From: Cryptomeria japonica
Lineage: Eukaryota > Streptophyta > Pinopsida > Cupressales > Cupressaceae
Assembly (NCBI RefSeq): GCF_030272615.1
Contig: NC_081414.1
Span: 657,772,292-657,836,291 of the forward strand
Direction: 5' to 3'
DNA: 64,000 bases
Shown here: one piece after another, positions 45,923-56,619 of the stretch
How the letters are laid out: every line of letters begins with the position of its first letter
Numbering within the stretch: position 1 is the first letter of the stretch
Notes under the pieces: generated by a model
The model's database searches: none
Told to the model about the DNA's origin: nothing
The model's input: the letters and a program-made list of their open reading frames with translations, nothing else
Translations under genes and position numbers: made by a program

Positions 45923-46330
45923 GTGCTATAAAACAAACTATACGCGCTATAGTATATGATCTATGCACTAAAATTTATGCTAAACGTGCTACTCTGTTCT
46001 CTGGATGCGCTACTGTGGGTTCTGGAAGTGCTATTCTGTGTTTTTTTTTCGATGCTGCAGGTAATTTCAAATATAATGCGCTAATGTATGAGTTGCACGC
46101 GCTATATTATGGATTAGAAGCGCTGGAATGGGGATCTTATGTGCTATTCTGGTTGTTGAATGCACTGCTCTGTGTTTTGCCTACGTCAAGACCTACAGGA
46201 AAATGTTAGAGGGAGTCATGTGCTGCAAAAATATTTCCACGCGCTAGTTTTTAGACCACACGCGCTAAATAGGGAGTTGGATGCGCTTCTCTGTTGATTA
46301 GATGCGCTAAACAGTGAACTGAAAGCACTA
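45923..46330. repeat. Phased GCGCTA box array 2 of element III
   Basis: Boxes start at 45923, 45944, 45965, 45986, 46007, 46028 / 46078, 46099, 46120, 46141, 46162 / 46220, 46241, 46262, 46283, 46304, 46325. Every step inside a group is 21. Many boxes carry CG to TG or CA changes. The array ends about 55 bases before the primer binding site. Confidence 0.93.
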
Positions 46331-46385
46331 CTTCAATTTTCTCGCGTGCCTGCAAAAGTGGTTAGTTTCAAAAACCGATTTGTTA

Positions 46386-46414
46386 CGTGGGTTCGAGCCC
46401 CACGGTGGGCGCCA
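46386..46414 (-). promoter_or_regulatory. Primer binding site of element III (tRNA-Lys)
   Basis: The plus strand reads as the 3' end of a plant tRNA-Lys including T-arm, acceptor strand and CCA (contains GGGTTCGAGCCCC and GGTGGGCGCCA). The match I recognise spans about 29 bases, more than the usual 12-18. It lies four bases from the LTR. Confidence 0.88.
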
Positions 46415-46418
46415 GAAA

Positions 46419-47875
46419 TGTATGCGGGAAAAGTGGGCGAATAAAACTTAATATGTGAAAATATTACTAATACTAGTCCACACACACACAGGACTTCTTG
46501 ATGCAAGCTATGGAGTAACGTAGTGTTACTCAGCTTCCCAAGGAGGGTCCCATGGTTCTCTATCTCACAATGTCCCTCAAACCAATGTTTTTGCTCTCAG
46601 ATCACTGAACAAAATGGTTTAGGGATGGCAAATGTAAGAATGAGGGATGCTTTGATAGATTTTAGTATGAAATGGATGTTAAGCTATGTATGATAATAAA
46701 CTACATGATAAGATGACAAGATTAGTATGAATACTATCCTAACATACTATATTTAATCTATGATTGAGCTAAATGATAAAGAAAATATTCTAAACATGCA
46801 TATTAGTCTAATTCCTGATCTAAAAGAGGCTAAATGAGGAGCATATATGAAATGAGAAAGCTTGAAAGAATTTGAGCATAAGTGTAATGCTTCAAATTTG
46901 AAAGATGATTGTTGAGAATGGAGGAATGAGAGCTCTATTTATAGCATAAACAGGGCAATGGATGGTCAAGATTGAAAGGTTTAATCAAGGGCCAGGTTTG
47001 AAAGTTGGGGATCCATGTGCACAATTGGCACCAATGAAATGGTGACAAATGTCAACATAGGGTTGGGTTGAGAGAAGAGGTTGGAGGCATTAAAGGCCTG
47101 AGAAGACCTCATGGTTATCTAAAGGCTAAGGGTCAAGTCTAAGTTAGGCTTACCCACTGGATTAAGAGTTAATCCAAGGATAAACCTTTGTGCAAATGAT
47201 TAAGAGATAATCATGGTCAAAGCATTAATGGCCTGATGAGACCCTTGGGTTGGATAGAGGTTGAGTCAAAACAAATGTTTTAACCATGTGGGAGGGTTTG
47301 AATTAACCATTAATGGTTATTGGAGACTTTGGGGATTAAGTGGTTGAAGGTTGGAAGCCTTCAATGGTTTTCAAAGACTTTGAGGATTTTGGTGGTTGAA
47401 GGTTGAAAACCTTTAATGGTTATCAAAGACTTTAAGGGTTTTGAGAAGTGACTTCCCTTTTGCTTAGGAATGTGACAAAGTTTAGAGGAGGGCTTAGGTT
47501 GATTAGAAGATTCTAGAAGGGATTAGAAAGGGGTTTGGGATTTTGCAAGTGGATGGAGGGATAATAGGATTTTAATTGAAATAAAGAATTTCATTCAATT
47601 TGGTTGTAATTTGGAAAAATTAAATAAATTAGATTTATTCAATTTTAGGATAACTATTTAATTAAATTTGAATTTAATTAAAAGTGGATAGGGGGATTTA
47701 ATTGAATAAAATGATTTATTCATTAAATGGTATAGTGAATTTAATTTAAATAAATTGAATAATTTATTTAATTAAATAGAAGAATGTGGATAATTTAATT
47801 AAATTGGATTTAATCAAATAGAGAAATGAACATAAAATATTCATTTAGGAATATGGTCATTTTTATACGTCTACA
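46419..47875 (-). repeat. 5' LTR of element III
   Basis: 1457 bp, near-identical to 22078-23535. Differences seen: one CA repeat unit, a T indel and about seven substitutions. Promoter TATA at 46935-46944 (CTATAAATAG on the element strand). Followed by the ATTTG target duplication. Confidence 0.96.
46935..46944 (-). promoter_or_regulatory. TATA box of element III 5' LTR
   Basis: CTATAAATAG on the minus strand, the presumed promoter for the genomic RNA. Confidence 0.7.
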
Positions 47876-49485
47876 ATTTGTATTTAATTATTTAATTAAT
47901 TAATTAGCTCTATATTAATTAATAGCCCTTGGTTATTTAATTCGACATGGTTATTATTTATTCACATGGTGAATAATATTTATAGTATTCTTATAATTAT
48001 ATTCTCTTGCTATTTGGTAAATAAGCTTTATTATATTTCCTACCTACCGTTATTCATTATTGGTTAAATATGTATTGGATAGGTAAAATTTATTGGTTTC
48101 TGGATTATTTTGATTGGTCAGTTTTGAGACTTGGTTTTGAACTTATCTTCTATTTAAATGACAACTTGTGCATATTGTCGTGTTACCATTTGGAGATTTT
48201 GGTTGGCTATTTGAAAAAAATTGTTAAAGATGAGAGCTTTTGGATTTTGGCTTGGATTGGTTTTGTGCTTCATCAGATTTTTATCCATCACTTTAATTTC
48301 CAAGTTGGAGGATCTTACTTTCATATTTTATTTTCAAAATCTTGTTTGCGTCGTGTCTGCGGAAAGGATTGTCTTTCGGACTTGGCAAAATAATATTTGT
48401 ATTGTTTTTATATAGTTTGTGGTAGAGAGTTTTCATGCAAATTTATATTATATAGTTTTGCATTATAGTTTTGGGGAAGATTTATTATTATTCTGAGTTT
48501 ATTATTGTCATGAGTAGACAACTCTGCGAATGGCTTCCTGTGCATTTTGGATTCTTGTTCTTGTAAGAGATTTGGGCATGAGTTTTCAAGGCTTTAGTAT
48601 TGCATCTTTGAATGATTTTACTGCCTTTGGTGTTGCGAAAGTCATATTGGTTCTCTATATTTCTTTGAGTGAGTTTTGGTTATGAGCTGTGAGGCTTGTT
48701 TTTATATTTACTCTCATTATTGATTATGGTTTTTTATATTTTGTTATATCATTCATTTTGTATTGTCTGGTAGTCTCTATTGAGTTCTTATTTGAGTCTT
48801 ATTATAATGCCGTTGATATTATTTCCTTGTCACAAATTGATCTGAGCTTGTAACTTATTTGAGAAAAAGCACTAAAACTGTAAATGTGCTACATAATTTA
48901 ATGAATGCAATTTTCTATTTCTTATATGCACTCTTCTATCTTTCATATGTGTTGCTAGTTTTTACATATGCAATGAATGTTTTTGCATGTGCTCTTACTC
49001 TAAGAAAATGTCAAATAGAATAAGTCATACGCGTTGTTAGATTTAGTAAAAGCACTTCAGAACTTTGTATATGTAGTGCAGAACATAATATATGCATTGT
49101 TCTGCATTACAAATGCGCTAAATTGCTTAAAGTATGGGTTTTGTCTAGTTTTGTCAGTCTGTTCTAGTTTTTCTGGGTCTATGTTTGTACCAGAGGTTTG
49201 TATTGAGGTTTTTTGATGTTTTCTTATATTGTGCATTTTTAGATTTGATGTTTTATTGTGATTTTATGCTCTAGCAAGTTCATATGCCTTGTTGTAGAGG
49301 ATTTGTGCTTCTCCAACATGTTGATATTTCATGTTGTGAGGTTTATTTTATTATTTTTCTCCAACGAGTTGATAAGCCTTGATGTTGAGGATTATTTTAT
49401 GTTTATGGTAGATTTTGATTCACTATCTTGCATTGAGGCTCTTGATTGATATTGATGGCTATGTCTTCTTATTTGTTGTTATGGA
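47876..49485 (+). repeat. 3.4-kb repeat copy A, part 3
   Basis: Aligns with 58413-60075 of copy B (e.g. TTATTTATTCACATGGTGAATAAT; GATATGCCTTGT), roughly 8-12% different by eye. Similarity stops at GTTATGGAAT, where the next insertion starts. Contains the degenerate box array at 48869-49141 and a short repeat built on GTTGATA(A/T)GCCTTG near 49275-49395. Weak shared ORFs (48070-48393, 58695-58994) look unconstrained. Confidence 0.8.
48869..49141. repeat. Degenerate phased box array in copy A
   Basis: GCACTA, GTGCTA, GCATTG, GCGCTA and similar hexamers recur in 21-base register (e.g. 48886, 48907, 48928 and 49115, 49136). Equivalent to 59440-59712 in copy B. Confidence 0.75.
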
Positions 49486-50214
49486 ATTATCTAATTAAGT
49501 TAATTAATAGTTGTGAGCCCCAAGACTTGATCCTAGGAAGGATTTTTTAGGATAAGCTTGGGAAGGCCATTGTGATGGCAAGTCAATATCCCTTGTTCTC
49601 TCATAGGTCAAGATGGCTCCACAAGTCTATCAGGATAATACTTTTTAGGGTAGTGTTGTTCTATTTTGGAGGATAGCATGTGATGCCACTCCAGTCCTAC
49701 ATGTGTCCTTTGTTGTTTTTCATTTCTATCTTTACTTCTTTATATGCCTCTGGGAGTTTATATTTGTGATTGCCTTGTGATTAGTGAATGTTATGTATTG
49801 TTGTAGTGCTTGAGTTTTTGAGTCCCTTTGGTTGTTATGTGTCAACTTAGATTATCTAATTAAGTTAATTAATAGTTGTGAGCCCCAAGACTTGATCCTA
49901 GGAAGGATTTTTTAGGATAAGCTTGGGAAGGCCCTGCGATGGCAAGTCAATATCCCTTGTTCTCTCATAGGTCGAGATGGCTCCACAAGTCTATCAGGAT
50001 AATACTTTTTAGGGTAGTGTTGTTTTATTTTGGAGGATAGCATGTGATGCCACTCCAGTCCTACATGTGTCCTTTGTTGTTTTTCATTTCTATCTTCACT
50101 TCTTTATATGCCTCTGAGAGTTTTTATTTGTGATTGCCTTGTGATTAGTGAATGTTATGTATTGTTGTAGTGCTTGAGTTGTTGAGTCCCTTTGGTTGTT
50201 AGGTGTGAACTTAG
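49486..50214 (+). repeat. 365-bp tandem duplication at the start of element V
   Basis: Units 49486-49850 and 49851-50214 are about 97% identical (about eleven differences). Each begins ATTATCTAATTAAGTTAATT followed 26 bases in by TGTGAGCCCC, the likely LTR start. So the duplication covers the junction of flank and LTR. Confidence 0.9.
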
Positions 50215-51335
50215 GTATAGAGTGTGTGTTAGGACCTTGTGTCATCTCCAAGCATGGGAGGTGGTTCCTTTGGTTCCACATGGTCGAGTGGTTGATGCCT
50301 TCTTCCATTGGGATGTCTTCATTGGTTTCTTCATGCATGGATGTGGATTCTTCATTGTAGCTTATGGTTGACCTTTGTAGCCGATGAATGTATTTGATAT
50401 CATGGAAAATGCAATTTAATTATCTTGTAAGGATGTAGATGAGATTATGTATTAGGAGAAAAATGATCTTGATGTAATGTTCATGTATTAGCTATAGTGG
50501 ATGTTACCTTAGGACTTGGTATATGATTATAGAGATAAATGTTGAGATGTACTATGCTTTTATTCTTGTAATAAATGGAATCATCTCATTAGATGGATAT
50601 GATGGATTTATCTTAAAATGAAGTAGATTTGTGTTTTTGGATGTTTGTAATGAGATTATTAATATGATTAAATATGGTGGTTAGAAAGGAACCTATGGTC
50701 AATGGATGATTTGTAGGGCTTAATGTTTAAAGGAATTTACATAAATGGATTTGTTATATGGTAGGAATTTTGATTGGTAGATAATATTGTGTTTATGCAA
50801 ATGACATTTATATTTATGTTCATGTTAAAGGATAGGAATCAATAATAAATCATGTATAGCTTGCATTTAGATAATCTTGGTAAAAGGAATGTGATCATGA
50901 TAGTGAAGGAAATGGATAAGGGGATTAGGAACTTTTCGAATTGGCTAATAAAATGAGCTTAAGGAAATGGATTGGGTTGCATGGAAAGTAAGAATGTCAT
51001 GCTAATAGTTGCATATCATGAAAGATAGGAATTGAGAGTATTAAATGGATATTGAATATATTAAGTATTGTAATGGAAATGAGTAGATTGTTATTGCTTA
51101 TGTTTGTTGAATAAGTAATGACATTAAGATACCCTAGAGAGATGTTAGTGATGTTGTGTTATTCCACTTGCGTAATTAGTTTTTATGTGTTATGATTCAT
51201 GTTCATAATGAGTAGATGTTAATTTATGTAATTTGTAGATGATGATATGTGTTGCGTTAAATGTTAATTTAAAAAAAAAATCTTCATTAGTGTGTTAATT
51301 GTTTATTTCTCTAGGGTATTTTGGCAGGCATTACA
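49877..51335 (+). repeat. 5' LTR of element V (boundaries inferred)
   Basis: Starts TGTGAGCCCCAAGAC and ends GGCAGGCATTACA two bases before the primer site. About 1.46 kb. The start is ambiguous because of the tandem duplication. 50215-51335 is AT-rich with no ORF of interest. Confidence 0.6.
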
Positions 51336-51337
51336 TC

Positions 51338-51350
51338 TGGTATCAGAGCC
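51338..51350 (+). promoter_or_regulatory. Primer binding site of element V (initiator Met tRNA)
   Basis: TGGTATCAGAGCC, exact initiator-Met primer site. Confidence 0.93.
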
Positions 51351-51504
51351 CATGTTCATACACTGGGTAATCTAGTTTCATTTGAGCCCATTGTGCATAT
51401 TATCATTTAGCATGGGTAAGCCCAATGATTTTATCCCTACTTCTTGGTTTTGTTCTAGTTTTCCTATTCTGTTAGCTTATATCTTTCTTTGCGTCTTTCT
51501 TAGA

Positions 51505-53135
51505 CAAGATTCCTGCTAGGGGTAGAGGTTGTGGTCATGCTGGTTGCATGGGTACTCATCAAAATCCTCGTCCTGAGATTTTTGAAGAGTCACACCATGA
51601 GGAGTAGTAACAAAATCAGCTTGGAGGTGATGCGATTCCGCAATTGGTGAACATGCTTCAAGATCTTCCTGGTTGTTTAGGACCAAGACAGGAGGAGAAC
51701 CAGCAAGAGGAGTCTCATCATTTAGAAAATTAGGAGAGAGAACATTCACATTCTCCTAGGAGGAGAGTTGAGGTGGATCAGGAGGCTCTTGCAGTTGGTC
51801 ACATGAGAGATCTAATGAGAACTCACCCTCCTACTTTTGATGGCTTAGGAAGTGGCTTGGAGGTGGAGACTTGGCTATTGGAATTTGGTAGGTGTTTTTC
51901 TATGCACCCATGTAGTAATAACATCAAGGTGAGGTGTGAGATTATGCATGTTCATGATTTTATGATAACATGGTGGCATATAGAGGAGAAAAAGCTGCAT
52001 TTGGACATAGTGACACTATCTTGGGAGTTGTTCCTTGATCGGTTTTGTGCTTGATTCCTTTTAGAGAATTGGAAGCAGAGGAAGGTCGATGAGTTCCATG
52101 ATTTGAGGCAATAGATGATGATAGTCTAGTAGTATGAGGGTATATTCTTTGAGCTTAGGCAGTATGTTAGGATTGTGGATGATGAGTCAATGTTGATTCA
52201 ATATTTTGTGAGAGGTCTCAATGACCAAATTAGTGGTGAGGTTCATATGAACAAACCTAACACTTTGGAGGCAGTTGTTGAGAAAGCATGGATAGCAAAG
52301 GAGAATCTTGCTTTGGCTATAGGAGGTGCGACAGGTGGATAGACAGTTAGTGCTCCAGTTGCAGGATCTGTTGTGAGAGGTTCTCAACCCCAGTCTTCAG
52401 GTGTTGCTAGGAGCTATCCTTCTTCTTTCTGTAGTGGCCAGTGGTTTAAGAGGAGGTATTCTCAGGGTCAAAACTTTGTGTGTGGTGCTAGATTTCAGGT
52501 TGACAGGAATCAAAATCATCGGTGGGATAGGAGGACTACTCCTTCTTAGCCAGTGCAAAGTTCTTACCCAACTTCTAGTAGAGGCAGTGTTCAGAAGTCA
52601 AGTGCTACTCCAATGAGTAGAGGATTTGGTAGGAGTGATTTTATTTCATGAGGGAAGCTAGGACACATTGCTACTTATTGCTCTCAGTGGACTACTTAGA
52701 TTTCAGGACAGAAGCCAACTACTTCTAAGCCTACAGTTGGAGATGTAGGTAGATCCCATCATGTGTTTACGATGGTTGATAACCATCATGCTAAGCACCA
52801 AGCAATAGTTTTTGATACCATAGGTGAGATAGGTGGTATCTCTTGCACTGTGTTATTTGATTCAGGAGCTTCAAATTCCTTTATTTCTCCTTTTCTAGTA
52901 GAGCGATGTGGGAGTGCTATGGAAAAGCAAGACAATAGGTGATAGGTAGAGTTAGCCATGGGATCTAAGGTAGTAGTGGATTCCCTTGTGCTTGGTTGTT
53001 CCTTGGTTTTGGGTGGTTTTCGTACCACAGTAGATCTTTGTATCTTATCTTTGGGATCCTGTGATGTTGTTCTTGGCATGGAATGGCTTGATTCTTATCA
53101 AGATCAGATTGATTGTTGGGATAATAGAGTGTAGT
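51505..53135 (+). pseudogene. Element V gag and protease
   Basis: An Arg/Gly-rich start (ARGRGCGHAG) near 51515 has lost its ATG. The capsid region from about 51773 reads FDGLGSGLEVETWLLEFGR, then, after a stop, a segment with QYFVRGLNDQISGEVHM. A degenerate zinc knuckle (GKLGHIATYC) lies near 52655-52685 with its first Cys region lost. The protease active site LFDSGASNSFISPF lies near 52853-52900, then a flap-like segment and LGMEWL. Stops such as those near 52110-52135 sit where Gln or Trp codons are expected. Non-functional. Confidence 0.8.
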
Positions 53136-55900
53136 ATGTGGATGCTGGTGGAAAGAATGTGGAGATAGTAGGTATTCAGAGACCTATTTCTCTTTGCATG
53201 ATTTTCGCTATGCATATGAAGAGGTGTGCACGTAAGGGTTGCCAATTGTTTGTGGTGAGGGTGAATGATGTGGTTGAGGGAGAAAGTTCAGATGATCTTC
53301 TTCAATGTCATCCTATCTTTCAGGAGTTTGTGGATGTTTTTAAGATAGATTTTGATCATGTCACTCAAGCTTGATTTGGTACTAGGAGTTGAGCCTATCT
53401 ATAAGGCTCCCTTTTGGATGACTACTCAGGAGTTGAGAAAGTTGAGATTGTAGTTAGAGGATGTTCGAGCTAAGGGATTTATTCATCCTAGTGTGTCCCC
53501 ATGGGGTGCACCTGTGTTGTTTGTGAAAAAGAAGGATTGATCTCTTTGCTTCTGCTTTGACTATAGGCATCTTATTAAGGTGGCAGTGAAGAATTGATAT
53601 CCTTTGTCAAGGATAGATGATTTATTTGATTAGATTAATGATGCAAACATCTTCTCTAAGATATATATTAAGTCTGGGTATCACCAGCTTAGGATTCATG
53701 ATGCAGATATTCATCACACAATATTATGTACTAGATATGGACATTATGAGTTTACAGTGGTACCTTTTGGTCTCACAAATGCACCATCGATTTTCATGAG
53801 TTTTATGAATGGTGTTTTTAGGACCTATTTGGATATATTTGTGCTTTTGTTTCTAGATGATACTTTGGTATATTCAAGATCAGTTGAGGAGAATGAGGAT
53901 CATATGAGATAGGTTTTGCAATGCCTTTGGGAGAATTAGTTGTATGTCAATATGGCAAAGTGTGAATTCTTCCAGTCAGAGGTTCAATATCTTGGACATG
54001 TAATTTTAGGAGAGGGAATCATAGTTGATCCTTATAAGATTTAGGCAACTGTTGACTAGACAACACCCACTAATATGGGTGAGGTTCGTAGTTTCATGGG
54101 TCTCGCAAGATATTATTGCAGTTTTGTTCAGGATTTCTCAAGGACACCGCATCCTATCACTTATCTTTAGAGGAAAGGGAAGAAGTTTGTTTGGACAGAG
54201 CAGTGTGAGATAGCATTTTAGATCCTTAAGGAGTGTTTGACAGTGCACCTATTCTAGCAGTGCCAGATCCTTTGGGGGATTTTGTGGTGTGTATAGATGC
54301 TTATTTGGAAGGTCTTGGAGCATTGTTGATGTAGGATGGCCATGTGATTGCATATGAGTCACATAAACTCAAAGAAAATGAGTTGAATTACCCCACTCAA
54401 GATCTAGAGTTAGTGGTAGTGGTTCATGCTGTAATTAGATGAAGGCACTTTCATCTTAGGCATCAATTTGAGTTGCATAGTGATCACCGCAGTTTGTAGT
54501 ACATCTTCACACAATCGTATTTGAATGCTAGATAGAGGCAATGGATGGAGTTTTTGTGTGAGTATGATTTTGAGGTGAGATATATCTAGGGTATGGAGAA
54601 TGTGGTAGCCATTGAGCCATAGGAGGCATTTAAACAATGTATCTTAGTGTGGATTTGAGGAGTCATATTCTCAGTGCCCTTCCTTCAGATGCATAGTACC
54701 AGAAGGATAGTGTAGAGGTTGCTTCAGGTAGAGCTCTTGAGAGAAAATGTGTAGGTTATTCAATTGAGTCAGATGATCTTCTCAGGCATTTGGGATGTAT
54801 TTATGTTCCACCTTCAGATGGTCTTTGAGATTTGATCATGTTAGAGGCACATTGTGCACCTTACTCAGCACATCCAGGTGTCAAGAAGATGCACACATAT
54901 TTGAGGTAGTTGTACCATTGGGATAGTATGAGGAGAGATATTGTAGATTTTGTGTCATGTTGCTTGGAGCTTTAGTGAGTGAAGGTAGAACATTAGCATC
55001 CAACAGGTTTGATAGAGTCAAACTTGGTTCTAGGATGGAAATGGGATATCATATCTATGGATTTTATAGTTGGATTGCCTATGACTTCTCATCGTCATGA
55101 TACTATTATGGTCACCATTGATAGGTTGACAAAATGTGGCACACTTTTCTCCAATCAGATCTTCATATATACCAATGATAATAACTTGCATTTTCATGGA
55201 GGGAGTAGTGAGGTTGCATGGTATACCTCAACGGATTATATCAAATCATGATCAAATGTTCATATCAGCTTTTTGGATAGCCCTTCAACATGGTTTAGGG
55301 ATGCAGCTGAACTTTAGTTCGACATATCATCCTAAGATAGATGGTAAGACTAAGCGAGTTAATCAGGTTTTGGAGGATATGTTGAGGATGTATGTCATGG
55401 ATCAACAGTCTCATTGGGAGGATTATCTCTATCTGGTGGAGTTTGCATACAATAATGGTTATCACAACTCTATTAGTCTGTCTCCTTTTCAGGATTTGTA
55501 TGGTAGACTATGTCGTAGACCCTTGAGTTGGGATTGTTTGGAGGACATAGTGCATATTGGTTCAAAGATGTTGTGGGATATGGAGCAATAAGTCGTTTGC
55601 ATTAGAGAGGATTTGGTAGTGGCATAGGATAGACAATAGAAGTATGTAGATGCTCATCGAATGGACAAGCAATTTTCTATAGGTGACAAGGTGTTCTTGA
55701 GAGTTCACCCATGAAAGAGTCCGATCTGTTATGGAAAAGGCTCTAATTTGGTACCTAATTTTGTTGGACATTTTAATATTTGGAGAGGATTGGTCCTATG
55801 CCTTATCACCTTGCCTTCCTGCCTAGCTTGTCCCACATCCATTTTGTGTTTCATGTTTTTGTTTTGATGATATATCATCCTGATGTGTCGTATGCTCATA
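53136..55900 (+). pseudogene. Element V RT, RNase H and integrase, broken
   Basis: RT pieces: SRIDDLFD near 53610; SKIYIKSGYHQLRI near 53655; TVVPFGLTNAPSIFM near 53755; the catalytic region reads LFLDDTLVYS (near 53848), i.e. FLDD. RNase H near 54290-54560 ([28 protein letters not shown]). The integrase zinc region is near 54845-54960 (EAHCAPYSAHPGVKKM), and the core is near 55040-55500 (DIISMDFIVGLP; ITIDRLTK-like; STYHPKIDGKTKRVNQ). A C-terminal tail ends about 55870 (LPSLSHIHFVFHVFVL). A frameshift lies near 55200-55250 and others upstream, with over a dozen stops. RT, RNase H and integrase roles as usual; none could be made intact. Confidence 0.83.
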
Positions 55901-55962
55901 ATTCTCCTATGGATGACCTCCTTAGGATTCAAGACTTTAAGGATTATCTTTCCAGATAAAGG

Positions 55963-56500
55963 ATGCATCAAGAGGCTAAAAGGACTTCTTCTTCAAAGAC
56001 TCATTTTTGTTCATTTCATCAAACTCATGATCATGATGCTAGTGACTTTCCAGATTTTCAAGAAGGTATACAAAAACTAGTTGATAATGGAACTATTAAA
56101 ATCGTTCAAGACAATTCTTCTTCTTCTTGTCCTAAATCTCAAAAGTCTAAATCTAAACCTATTGATGATCAAGAATAATTAGCAACTAGAATCTCTTGGA
56201 AGTTGAAGTATGACAAGAGTGTTGTTTTTTCCTTTGTGAAATTTAGCACTAAGCATAAAGAATGAAGTGGATATTGTGTTTTCATTATCAGGGTTCTCTT
56301 TTTCTTGAAAAATGTAAAGAATTTAAATAATTTTTTCAAGAACAATATGATCATGCTTGTATACATCATTCAACAAATATTGCTCTCTTTCTTGGTGAAA
56401 AGGTAGTGCCTTAGCACTCCCCTCACCCTCATATTTATCCTCACCCTATAACACAAGTGGTTAACTTAATTGGGGGCTCTTTGTATTTAGAGGTGGTGCT
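55963..56500 (+). pseudogene. Gag zinc-finger relic of a Tat/TR-GAG-like element
   Basis: The frame at 55963-56178 contains CSFHQTHDHDASDF followed by FQEGIQKLVDNGTIKIV, the same layout as the gag finger and following helix of elements I, III and IV (CQFHHHPGHDTEKC, then TQDLIDNNTI in element IV), with the last Cys lost. After frame changes, a second weak Cys/His segment (CFHYQGSLFLEKC) lies near 56270-56310 and Pro/His-rich coding-like sequence runs to about 56470, ending at a purine-rich TTGGGGGCTC. It abuts element V on the left and copy B on the right. Confidence 0.65.
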
Positions 56501-56619
56501 TTTTCAATTTTATATATCTTGGGGTAGCAACATGGTTCACTTTCACACCTATCTTATCTATCATCTTTAAAATTTCACCATTTTCTTTATGGAGTGCATT
56601 TTTCATAAATTGATGTCCT

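Larger units (their letters stand above)
22078..47875 (-). mobile_element. Element III: giant Tat/Ogre-like element with antisense PMD gene and nested element IV
   Basis: LTRs at 22078-23535 and 46419-47875 differ at about seven positions plus two small indels over 1457 bp. ATTTG flanks both ends (22073-22077, 47876-47880), and the empty site with one ATTTG survives at 58413-58417. A tRNA-Lys primer site (46386-46414) and a polypurine tract (23536-23550) fix minus orientation. The total is 25.8 kb, about 18 kb without element IV. Order on the element strand: 5' LTR, leader arrays, gag, protease, G-patch, RT, RNase H, second RNase H, integrase, spacer, an antisense PMD gene, 3' LTR. The polyprotein frame is intact apart from about a dozen stops. 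Confidence 0.95.
49512..55950 (+). mobile_element. Element V: decayed Ty3/gypsy (chromovirus-like), 3' truncated
   Basis: 5' LTR (start 49512 or 49877, end 51335), initiator-Met primer site at 51338, then gag, protease, RT, RNase H and integrase on the plus strand, ending near 55950 without a 3' LTR. A single RNase H and the initiator-Met primer separate it from the Tat elements; the domain sequences resemble plant chromoviruses, but no chromodomain is seen. There are many TAG and TGA stops plus several frameshifts. Confidence 0.8.

Noticed and set aside
44215-46330. Regularly spaced boxes resembling a CRISPR array
   Set aside because: Boxes are only 6-10 bp, spacing is 21 bp, spacers are short and there are no cas genes; the DNA is plant retrotransposon leader.
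46386-46414. tRNA-Lys gene
   Set aside because: Only the 3' part of a tRNA is present and it abuts an LTR; it is a primer binding site.
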